DNA of 5,734 nucleotides from Gammaproteobacteria bacterium (GTDB lineage Bacteria > Pseudomonadota > Gammaproteobacteria > Pseudomonadales > Azotimanducaceae_A): NCBI GenBank assembly GCA_012960755.1, contig DUAT01000037.1:1-5734 (forward strand), read 5' to 3'. A program made the position numbers and the translations under genes. Shown here one piece after another: positions 1 to 5,734 of the stretch (position 1 is its first letter; every line of letters begins with the position of its first letter). Under the pieces are notes generated by a model that was not told the DNA's origin, did not search any database, and saw only the letters and a list, made by a program, of their open reading frames with translations.

Positions 1-89
1 AAATCAAGTCGACGGGGAGCGATTCCCAGTCGCTGATTTGGCAAGCGAAAAGGGGTCGGCGCGGCGGCCCCATGCGAGGTGAATGTGAA
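1..89. other. Left edge, no assignable gene; GC-rich hairpin
   Basis: One forward frame is open from the window edge (base 2) to a TGA at 80-82 and could be the last 26 codons of an upstream gene, but the residues match no family I recognise. Bases 52-71 can fold into a hairpin with 7-bp arms (GGGGTCG paired with CGGCCCC, including one G-U pair) and a 6-base loop. It is not followed by a T-run, so it is not a convincing intrinsic terminator. It overlaps the end of the open frame. Confidence 0.2.
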
Positions 90-120
90 TTGACATCGTG
101 GTAGTGTTTTCCCACATTAT
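90..120 (+). promoter_or_regulatory. Probable sigma70-type promoter of the porin cassette
   Basis: A perfect TTGACA -35 hexamer lies at 90-95. The best -10 candidate is CATTAT at 115-120 (4 of 6 consensus bases) with a 19-base spacer, slightly long. CACATT at 113-118 gives a 17-base spacer but only 3 of 6 matches. Transcription would start near 127, inside the palindrome at 126-138. This is the only good promoter-like sequence I see upstream of the three genes. The -35 is clear; the -10 choice is uncertain. Confidence 0.45.
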
Positions 121-125
121 TTATG

Positions 126-138
126 ATGGTCAGACCAT
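126..138. promoter_or_regulatory. Operator-like palindrome ATGGTCAGACCAT
   Basis: This is a perfect inverted repeat with 6-base arms around a single central base. Its core, TGGTCAGACCA (127-137), fits the TGGTCNGACCA-type consensus known for FadR and related GntR-family (FCD subgroup) regulators. It sits where transcription from the 90-120 promoter should begin, a position typical of repression by steric blocking. The symmetry is seen directly; the regulator family is inferred from the consensus, and no GntR gene is in the window. Confidence 0.45.
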
Positions 139-263
139 TTCGTTCGCTGGGACGTGGAATGAAACATATCCGACCACAGAGTAGGGCTTAGTCCTACAAG
201 TTGGATCGATTTACGCATTTTTTTGCAAATCCACCGCAACCCAAAAAGGGCAGCCGAATAAAT
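139..263 (+). other. 5' leader with mini-ORF and small stem-loop
   Basis: This is the stretch between the operator-like palindrome and the first ATG in the porin frame. It contains a ten-codon frame, ATG at 159 to TAG at 189-191, preceded by GGGA at 149-152. It also contains a stem-loop at 181-197 with 6-bp arms (one G-U pair) and a 5-base loop, and that loop overlaps the mini-ORF stop. No T-run follows, so it is not an intrinsic terminator. The arrangement could be a short translated leader, but peptides this small arise easily by chance. Confidence 0.2.
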
Positions 264-377
264 ATGAACACACTATCAAGCCCTAAAGTGACTTCTGTGA
301 TGCGTTTTACGTATTGCAAGCGCGTTGTTGGCTACCTGAGACTGCTGCGCCAACATCTATCCAAGCAGCAGGCTTTT

Positions 378-1400
378 ATGCCGACCTTTGTCGATGTCCG
401 TTGCATGCTCGTGTTACTCGCTTTTTTTCTGCCTCTGCAGCAAGCTGCAGCCCAGAAGGTTGGTACGTTGCTGCATGCGACTAGCACCAAAGCCGATGGA
501 AACGATGCCTTTGTTTTTGGTTTCGATCGCGTCTTCGTTTCGTTCAAAGGATCAGTAAACGAACATGCGGCCTACAAGGTGATGGTCGACTTCAATAAGT
601 ACTTTAACAAATGGAAACAGGCCGATGGACCGGCTTATCCCAGCGATTTTATCGACAAAGACGGCGAAACGGCCACGGCACTCAAAGACGCCTTCATCAC
701 GTTTTCCCTGCCGGTATCGGCTATTAACAGATTCAAACTATCTGTGGGTAAGAAGAAAACAGCGGCGGGCATGGAGTTCAATGCACCGGCCAGTAAGCTA
801 GAGTTTGTCAAGCGGGGCCTGGGGCAGAAGTTGATTTTTAATCGCAATGTCGGTCTCATGTTGCACGCATCGGGCCTGGGCGAACGAGGCATCGGTTTTG
901 CCGCGGGAGTCTATAATGCTGGGCCCAGCAATGCGAGCGATATTGGCATCGTGGGACAGGACTACACGCTTGTTGGCCAGATAGAAATAAATCCGAGCAA
1001 ACGTCTGCACGTGGAAACCTACCTGGGGCATGCGCAAACAAGCGTTGCAGAGCAAAAAACGGTGCAATTGGTTGGTTTGGGCGCCCGATTCATCCCATTG
1101 CCGCGGTTGACCATTAAGGGAGAGCTGATGCAAAGAGACGATCCCAACAACGCCGCTGTCGACGGTAGCAACGCCTATTTACAGGCTGCTTACCAATTTT
1201 CCCCACGCCTTCAATTGGCCTTCAAACTGGATGCGTTGGACGTTTCTGGCAACGAGAAGGATCGCACCGATATAACCCTTGGCCTCAACGCATACGTCGA
1301 TTCAAAGAATCCACATGCAGCCAAAGTTCAGATTAACTATGTCGCATCGGACCTGTCAGGTAAGGATGCAATTCAATTGCTGTTTCAGACCGTATTTTAG
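378..1400 (+). CDS. Outer-membrane beta-barrel porin, phosphate-selective porin O/P-like
   Basis: Probable outer-membrane channel for small, perhaps anionic, solutes. With the ATG at 378 (AGG at 370-372 as a weak ribosome site) the protein is 340 residues and opens with a good signal peptide: hydrophobic core LVLLAFFLPL, then QQAAAQ, with cleavage near residue 25-26. The mature part is about 315 residues of alternating beta-strand sequence rich in aromatics and ends in Phe, the usual terminal residue of BamA-assembled barrels. Stretches such as FKLSVGKKKTAAGMEF, FNRNVGLMLHASGLG and GIGFAAGVYNAGP resemble the porin O/P (OprP/OprO) family. The frame is open back to a TTG at 201, with other ATGs at 264 and 300, but those give an unusually long basic extension before the hydrophobic core. 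It is followed after 80 bases by a PhnD-like protein, which fits a role as outer gate for the same ligand. The beta-barrel call is firm; specificity is not known. Confidence 0.72.
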   Translation: MPTFVDVRCMLVLLAFFLPLQQAAAQKVGTLLHATSTKADGNDAFVFGFDRVFVSFKGSVNEHAAYKVMVDFNKYFNKWKQADGPAYPSDFIDKDGETATALKDAFITFSLPVSAINRFKLSVGKKKTAAGMEFNAPASKLEFVKRGLGQKLIFNRNVGLMLHASGLGERGIGFAAGVYNAGPSNASDIGIVGQDYTLVGQIEINPSKRLHVETYLGHAQTSVAEQKTVQLVGLGARFIPLPRLTIKGELMQRDDPNNAAVDGSNAYLQAAYQFSPRLQLAFKLDALDVSGNEKDRTDITLGLNAYVDSKNPHAAKVQINYVASDLSGKDAIQLLFQTVF

Positions 1401-1427
1401 CGCTTATTCACGTGAAGTTATAAGCGC
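1400..1427. repeat. Intercistronic perfect inverted repeat (hairpin)
   Basis: GCGCTTAT (1400-1407) and ATAAGCGC (1420-1427) are perfect 8-base complementary arms around a 12-base loop, beginning on the last base of the porin stop codon. The loop starts with a second perfect palindrome, TCACGTGA (1408-1415). No T-run follows, so this is not a standard intrinsic terminator. Plausible roles are a transcript-stabilising or partial-attenuation hairpin that sets different levels for porin and downstream genes, or a protein-binding site. Confidence 0.5.
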
Positions 1428-1480
1428 GTATACAACGAACCGCATATCCACGATGATATTTTTCCGAGACAGGATAGACA

Positions 1481-2317
1481 ATGAAATCGAGTATTAAATA
1501 TGCACCGGCTGTCGCGCTGATTTTTTCACTATGTGCCCCGTCGTATGCAGACGAAACTACTCCGCTTTCGTTTGCCATTGTGCCACAGCAATCGGCAACA
1601 AAGCTCGCCAAGTTATGGGCACCCATCTTGCGCTATATCGGAGAAAAATCCGGTTGTGCGCTGAAATTTCGCACGGCAAAAGACATTCCAACTTTCGAAG
1701 ACCGCCTGCTATCCGGCGAGTATGACCTGGCCTACATGAACCCGTACCACTATACGGTACTTCATGAGAAACAGGGCTATCTTGCTTTTGCAAAACAGCG
1801 GGACAAGCTGCTCGCGGGCGTAATTGTCACGAGAACTGACGGTGATATAAGAGAGATTGCACAGCTTGACAGCGCCACATTGTGTTTTCCAAGCCCAGCT
1901 GCTTTTGCTGCTTCTATGCTGCCCCGGGCGTTTCTACAATCGCAGGGCTTACACTTCACCGCTAAATATGTTTCCTCGCATGACTCGGTGTATCGCAACG
2001 TCGCGATGGGGCGATACCCAGCTGGAGGGGGTATTCAGCGCACATTCAACAACGTCGAAAAAAAGATCAGAGACCAGATTCACATTTTACATACCACACC
2101 AGGCTATACACCTCATGCCATTGCTCACCACCCGCGCATTGCTCGCGAAAGCATAGAAAAAATCCAGCAGGCCATGGTTCAGATGGCCAACGATCCCGTT
2201 GGTGAAAAATTACTCAAAGCCATCAATTTCACCGGTATTGATTCGGCCGCTAATCATGAATGGGACGACATCAGAGAATTAAAAATCGATCTACAACTTG
2301 GGAATAATAGCCCCTGA
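1481..2317 (+). CDS. PhnD-like periplasmic solute-binding protein, probable kinase-partner sensor
   Basis: Exported binding protein of the phosphate/phosphite/phosphonate-binding (PhnD-like) family, 278 residues, a normal length. The ATG has an AGGA at 1471-1474, six bases upstream. Residues 1-23 form a Sec signal peptide ending SYA, with no lipobox. Family landmarks in order are DLAYMNPYHY (82-91, the ligand-side DLAxxxP..Y motif), SHDSVY (166-171), GRYPAGGG (177-184) and PGYTPHAIAHHP (207-218). Where E. coli PhnD has its STSG-type phosphonate-contact loop this protein reads FPSPAAFAAS (136-145), and the DA-type segment after the SHD motif reads YPAGGG. The ligand may therefore differ from an aminophosphonate. 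No ABC permease or ATPase gene is present, and a hybrid kinase starts 11 bases after the stop, so I infer that it presents ligand to that kinase, as TorT or LuxP do for theirs. Family firm, ligand unknown. Confidence 0.85.
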   Translation: MKSSIKYAPAVALIFSLCAPSYADETTPLSFAIVPQQSATKLAKLWAPILRYIGEKSGCALKFRTAKDIPTFEDRLLSGEYDLAYMNPYHYTVLHEKQGYLAFAKQRDKLLAGVIVTRTDGDIREIAQLDSATLCFPSPAAFAASMLPRAFLQSQGLHFTAKYVSSHDSVYRNVAMGRYPAGGGIQRTFNNVEKKIRDQIHILHTTPGYTPHAIAHHPRIARESIEKIQQAMVQMANDPVGEKLLKAINFTGIDSAANHEWDDIRELKIDLQLGNNSP

Positions 2318-2328
2318 TACTCTAATTC

Positions 2329-4578
2329 ATGTCTTTTAAATTCAAAACTGTTCTTGGCGTAGCGCTTATTGAAGCGCTGATTTTGGCTTTACTTGTGACC
2401 CTATCGCTCAACTTTCTGTACAATTCGTATTCAGAAGCTATACAAGATCAGACCCGAGCAACTGCCGAACAATTCTCTCTCACTGTCAAAAATGCCCTGC
2501 TCTCGGACGACTTGGCATCTCTAGAATCGTTCGTCCGATCGATCGTTGATTCGGACGTTATCGTTTATTCGCGCATTCTCGACAGCAACGGAGTAGTCCT
2601 GGCTGAGTCCGGTGAAATCGAAGCACTGAGGCGCGAATTTCATCAAGATACATCGCTTGAAAGTGCGGTAGACGATGTCTTTGATCAGGAGGTGAAAATT
2701 GAGGTCGATGGGTATTATTTTGGCAGCGTACAGATAGGATATACCACACAAGAAGCGTATTCCATAATGCGTGAAGCACGCAACGAGCTAATATTAATTG
2801 CCCTGACGGAAATGGTGTTGGTCGCCATTTTCTCTTTGGGCCTAGGGATCTATCTCACTCGTCAGCTAGATTCATTGAAGAAGGGGGCCGATAGTATCGC
2901 CTCGGGTAAATTAGGCTATACACTGTCCGTCGTTGGCAACGACGAACTAGCCGAGACGGCCCGTAGTTTCAACAAGATGTCGACCGACCTATTGGAAGCT
3001 CGGCAGGCAGCGACGCTTCAGAGCCAATTGTTTGAAGATCTGGTAGAGACCTCCTCAGACTGGTTCTGGGAGACCGACAATACGGGCAGACTGAAACGAA
3101 TATCAAAAGAATTCTACCACGACCATGGGATTCCGATGCTTGAAAAGGATATTATTGGCAAGACGTGGTCAGAAATTGTTATCGCGGCCCACTCGGAACA
3201 GACAGATATTGAAGACCGGCTGAGGGATTGTGTCTTCAAAAAAGAGCCATTCCGAGAGATTGTCTACATCCGCAATCTGGAAGGTGGAGAGACGCAGTGG
3301 CTGTCGATCTCGGGAAAACTGGCTTATCTGGAAACAGGAGAGTGGATCGGCTATCGCGGGACGGGCAGAGACGTGACTGCTACCGTTCGCCGAGAACGTG
3401 AGTTAGTCAAAGCGAAAGTCATGGCAGAAGAAAGCGTATTGGCAAAGTCGCGGTTTCTAGCCAATATGAGCCACGAATTGCGTACGCCCTTAAACGGTGT
3501 GCTGGGCATAACATCTCTGCTTGCAGAGAGCAACTTAGATGCCGAGCAGGAGGGATATTGCGATGTCATTACTCAGAGTGGTGAAATGTTACTGAGGGTC
3601 CTTTCTGATATTTTGGATATATCCAAGGCAGAAGGAGGCGACTTCAACATTTATGCGGAGCCCTTTGTCTGTCACGATTTGGTTGGATCGGTAACTCACC
3701 TGTTTGAAGGAAAAGCCACACTGGGTGGCAATAAGCTCGTAAGCACGGTAGAGCCACCTGAGCCCCTCGTATTGCTAGGCGATGCAGGACGCATCAAGCA
3801 GATCCTTGCCAATCTAATCGGCAACGCCACCAAATTTTGTAGCAATGGCACTATCTCAGTTGCAGCCGTAGTGAGTCCAAGCGAGTCAACGGAAGACGTC
3901 GGTCTGCATATTTGTGTTCGCGACACCGGCATTGGTATCCCTAGTGAAGAGATTGAAACTATCTTTGATCCGTTCGTTCAGATTGATGACAGTTCCACTC
4001 GCCAACAGGGCGGAACCGGTCTGGGGTTGGCACTGGTGCGCGAATTTGTCAGCTTGATGAAGGGCACTTATGGGGTCGACTCCACGTTCGGGGAAGGGGC
4101 AACTTTTTGGTTCGACATCCCAGTGAAAACATTAAGCCCCGTTGCCAACCATGAATCTGCACCCAATCACCCCGTGGCAAAGTCGCCGACGTTCAGGGCA
4201 GACAAGGCGACTCGTATTCTGGTTGCAGAAGACAATCACGTTAATCAATTGATGATGATGGCACTGCTGAAAAAGCAGGGCTATGACGTCACACTGGCGC
4301 CAAACGGACGCATTGCCTTAGATCTGGTGACGCAACAGGATTTCGACCTGGTTTTGATGGACCTGCATATGCCAGAGCTTGATGGATTTGCAGTTACCCG
4401 CTTGATCCGTGCGGCACAGTTGCCCCTGGTCCAGAGCCTACCCATCATTGCTGTAACAGCTAATGCAATGGACGGAGATCGAGAAAAGTGCCTGCAGGCC
4501 GGAATGAATGAATATATATCCAAACCCGTAGACAGCATTGAACTCTTATCGATGATCGAGCAGTTCACCTCTGCATAA
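2329..4578 (+). CDS. Membrane hybrid sensor histidine kinase (HAMP-PAS-HisKA-HATPase-REC)
   Basis: Inner-membrane hybrid two-component kinase of 749 residues. The order is: transmembrane helix about 8-30; periplasmic sensor about 31-153 (a SRILDSNGVVLAES stretch at 81-94 is reminiscent of PDC/Cache folds, uncertain); second helix about 154-177; HAMP about 178-225; PAS with PAC-like end GYRGTGRDVT, about 235-350; HisKA with SHELRTPLNG and phosphoacceptor His382; HATPase with N-box Asn499, DTGIGIP from Asp532, FDPFVQID and GGTGLGLAL from Gly561; receiver about 629-745 with acidic Glu634/Asp635, phosphoacceptor Asp678, Thr710 and Lys732. All catalytic residues are present, so it should be active. 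No Hpt domain follows the receiver, so phosphate must pass to a separate Hpt protein and regulator not in the window. The ATG lies 11 bases after the stop of the binding-protein gene and has no clear ribosome site, suggesting translational coupling. The periplasmic domain is the likely docking surface for that partner. Confidence 0.93.
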   Translation: MSFKFKTVLGVALIEALILALLVTLSLNFLYNSYSEAIQDQTRATAEQFSLTVKNALLSDDLASLESFVRSIVDSDVIVYSRILDSNGVVLAESGEIEALRREFHQDTSLESAVDDVFDQEVKIEVDGYYFGSVQIGYTTQEAYSIMREARNELILIALTEMVLVAIFSLGLGIYLTRQLDSLKKGADSIASGKLGYTLSVVGNDELAETARSFNKMSTDLLEARQAATLQSQLFEDLVETSSDWFWETDNTGRLKRISKEFYHDHGIPMLEKDIIGKTWSEIVIAAHSEQTDIEDRLRDCVFKKEPFREIVYIRNLEGGETQWLSISGKLAYLETGEWIGYRGTGRDVTATVRRERELVKAKVMAEESVLAKSRFLANMSHELRTPLNGVLGITSLLAESNLDAEQEGYCDVITQSGEMLLRVLSDILDISKAEGGDFNIYAEPFVCHDLVGSVTHLFEGKATLGGNKLVSTVEPPEPLVLLGDAGRIKQILANLIGNATKFCSNGTISVAAVVSPSESTEDVGLHICVRDTGIGIPSEEIETIFDPFVQIDDSSTRQQGGTGLGLALVREFVSLMKGTYGVDSTFGEGATFWFDIPVKTLSPVANHESAPNHPVAKSPTFRADKATRILVAEDNHVNQLMMMALLKKQGYDVTLAPNGRIALDLVTQQDFDLVLMDLHMPELDGFAVTRLIRAAQLPLVQSLPIIAVTANAMDGDREKCLQAGMNEYISKPVDSIELLSMIEQFTSA

Positions 4579-4631
4579 AAGGGCTGAATGGAACACCTGT
4601 ATCAGGCCAATACGGATGAGATATTTTGGTT
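4579..4631. other. Junction between kinase gene and decayed region
   Basis: No intrinsic terminator (stem plus T-run) is visible after the kinase stop codon. Within about 50 bases the sequence changes to a minus-strand transposase remnant. The natural 3' end of the operon may have been displaced, or termination may be Rho-dependent. Confidence 0.3.
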
Positions 4632-4860
4632 GTTTATTAAATCTCCCAGGCTGGGATAGTCCAGTTAGCAATGCGTCTTTCGCTGTTGTAATGCTGCCGC
4701 CAGTCCTCGATAACTACCCGTGCTTCCCGCAGATTCAATGACTATTCCCGAAGCAGGCATTCATCGCGGAAAGGGCTGTAGAAACTTTCGCTATAGCGGT
4801 TGTGCTGAGGACGCAATGCAGACAGTATTGGATTTTCGCGATAAACGCACTGCCATTCTC
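4632..4860 (-). pseudogene. Remnant of IS3-family transposase (OrfB, C-terminal end)
   Basis: Reading the minus strand downward from 4860 gives ENGSAFIAKIQ, like the DNGSEFIAKxIQ segment around the second catalytic Asp of IS3-family integrases (here Glu replaces Asp). In another frame, 4801-4676 reads NRYSESFYSPFRDECLLRE, then a TAG stop at 4744-4742, then SLNLREARVVIEDWRQHYN and SER. This matches the NGYxESFNGKxRDECLNREW...LREARxxIEDWRxHYNxERPHSSL ending of the family, the stop standing where Trp is usual. A further frameshift after SER restores a THC-stop-LDYPSLGDL ending, comparable to PHSSLDYxTPAEF. The spacing between the first two blocks (26 bases) is much shorter than the roughly 20 residues expected, so there is also a deletion. 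It is clearly non-functional. The rest of the element and its terminal repeats are not recognisable. Confidence 0.75.
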
Positions 4861-5262
4861 GCGCTTGGCTACGGAGATGCTCAATGTGCTGCGCGTCATA
4901 TCCGTGCTCCACGATCTATACCAACTTTATACTATCTCTATTATGCCAGGTTATCCGGTCAAATCGGTTTTTCGACAACGTTCGATCCATTCTTCGGAAA
5001 GGTAGCCATTGTGATCAAATTCAAATACAACCTTTTTTCACGGCCGCCGCTGTAGCAGTTTTTGCCGCCTAACAGCGAGGTGCAAGCGACAGATTGGGTT
5101 CTTTATGACGACGAATCGACAGACGAAGCCTTGGTCGTCAATAATGGTGGAGCCCACGACGGCGAGCAGCATATATGCCAAGACGAACATGGTAACGCCG
5201 GCACGACCGAGGATTCGCAGGGTGGTCGTATATGCTCGACAGCAAAGGGGAACCCTCAACAA
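4861..5262. other. About 400 bases with no assignable gene
   Basis: This stretch lies between the transposase remnant and the hydrolase remnant. Several short frames are open on both strands, but none has a good ribosome site or family motifs. The most protein-like is a minus-strand frame (5262-5038) whose residues include one hydrophobic stretch, VTMFVLAYMLLAVVGSTII, that could be a lone membrane helix. Part of the left side may be further transposase or flanking debris too degraded to read. Confidence 0.3.
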
Positions 5263-5302
5263 TTCTACGTCTTAGTCGATCAACAACCGCCGCTTTCGCC
5301 GA

Positions 5303-5665
5303 GTGAAATATGTCAAAACCGATGTGGTCAGCACCGACTGGACGGTAAAACTGGTGGATGTGCATCCAGATTTAACCGCCTACAATGTTTGCGATGGCAT
5401 ATTGCGCTGCACCGACGCTTTAGAGCAGATGCCGCAACAAATCAAAGTAGTGCTGTGGCCGACCAGCCATGTCTTTCTCGCTGGTCACCGTATTCGCATT
5501 GAGATTTCCAGCAGCAATTTTCCGCGCTACGATCGCAACCTTAATAGCGGAGATACTGCGGTGGATGCAACGATCAGTCATATAGCCCACCAGCAGCTTT
5601 ATCATAGTCGGCGCTATCCCTCGCATATCGTGCTGCCGGTCATACCCGCGCTTAGCAATCGATAG
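5303..5665 (+). pseudogene. C-terminal fragment of a CocE/NonD-family hydrolase (PepX_C domain)
   Basis: The frame reads STDWTVKLVDVHPD, AYNVCDGILR, VVLWPTSHVFLAGHRIRIEI, SSSNFPRYDRNLNSG and finally YPSHIVLPVIP. These are the hallmark motifs of the C-terminal jelly-roll domain (X-Pro dipeptidyl-peptidase C-terminal type) of CocE/NonD serine hydrolases, and the natural C-terminus seems kept (TAG at 5663-5665). The catalytic alpha/beta-hydrolase part, several hundred residues in intact members, is missing upstream. Between ILRCTDALEQM and PQQIKVVLWPTS the usual linker looks about a dozen residues short, suggesting an in-frame deletion. In another frame just upstream (5263-5310) FYVLVDQQPPLSPSE may be the preceding DVLVYxTxPL segment, which would imply a frameshift near 5300. 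The GTG that opens the frame is not a genuine start. Family identity is firm; it should be non-catalytic. Confidence 0.82.
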
Positions 5666-5734
5666 CTACCGCTCCTAGGTGCAGAGAACGACGCGCTTTG
5701 GTCGATCCGCAACCCCGACAACTAGCAAAGAAGC
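5666..5734. other. Right edge, nothing recognised
   Basis: These 69 bases after the hydrolase remnant contain no recognisable gene, terminator or repeat. Confidence 0.3.

Noticed and set aside
52..71. GC-rich hairpin considered as a terminator of an upstream gene
   Set aside because: It lacks the downstream T-run and overlaps the end of the open frame it would have to terminate.
798..1133. Minus-strand open frame of 111 codons inside the porin gene
   Set aside because: The plus strand shows convincing beta-barrel coding sequence with signal peptide and terminal Phe; the minus frame has no motif.
4644..4656. TCCCAGGCTGGGA inverted repeat after the kinase gene, considered as a terminator
   Set aside because: The arms leave a single central base, too tight for a normal hairpin loop, no T-run follows, and it lies inside the transposase remnant.
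4720..5055. Plus-strand open frame of 111 codons
   Set aside because: Its left part is antisense to the minus-strand IS3-family remnant, and the residues show no family motif or ribosome site, so it is a shadow frame.
5066..5072. GCCTAAC, resembling one end of an integron attC site
   Set aside because: No matching GTTRRRY partner lies within about 140 bases downstream, and there is no cassette structure or integrase.
5062..5502. Plus-strand open frame of 146 codons
   Set aside because: Its second half overlaps the CocE/NonD fragment in a different frame, and its first half has no recognisable motif. Only the short FYVLVDQQPPLSPSE stretch may be real, as frameshifted hydrolase sequence.

Overview
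The window reads as DNA from a Gram-negative bacterium, most likely a gammaproteobacterium. This is inferred from the outer-membrane beta-barrel protein, the Sec-exported periplasmic binding protein and the style of the hybrid kinase; no rRNA or other taxonomic marker is present. It splits into an intact left half (about 90-4578) and a decayed right half (about 4579-5734).

The left half is one co-directional three-gene cassette on the + strand. First comes a beta-barrel outer-membrane protein resembling the phosphate-selective porin O/P family (ending at 1400). Next is a secreted PhnD-like periplasmic solute-binding protein (1481-2317). Eleven bases later comes a membrane-bound hybrid histidine kinase with the order periplasmic sensor, HAMP, PAS, HisKA, HATPase and receiver (2329-4578). 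A probable promoter with a perfect TTGACA -35 lies at 90-120. Just downstream, at the expected transcription start, is a palindrome (126-138) of the kind bound by FadR/FCD-type GntR regulators. A perfect 8-bp hairpin separates the porin from the binding-protein gene.

No ABC permease or ATPase is visible, so the binding protein is more likely a ligand-presenting partner of the kinase than a transport component. The inferred working model is that the porin admits a small solute, the PhnD-like protein captures it, and the kinase senses the loaded protein and sends phosphate through its receiver to an Hpt protein and response regulator encoded elsewhere. The ligand is unknown: the PhnD-type phosphonate-contact segments are altered.

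The right half holds gene remnants. On the minus strand, about 4632-4860, is the C-terminal end of an IS3-family transposase (OrfB) broken by an in-frame stop, frameshifts and a deletion. On the plus strand, 5303-5665, is the C-terminal domain of a CocE/NonD-type hydrolase (X-Pro dipeptidyl-peptidase-like) without its catalytic domain. The roughly 400 bases between them contain nothing I can assign with confidence.
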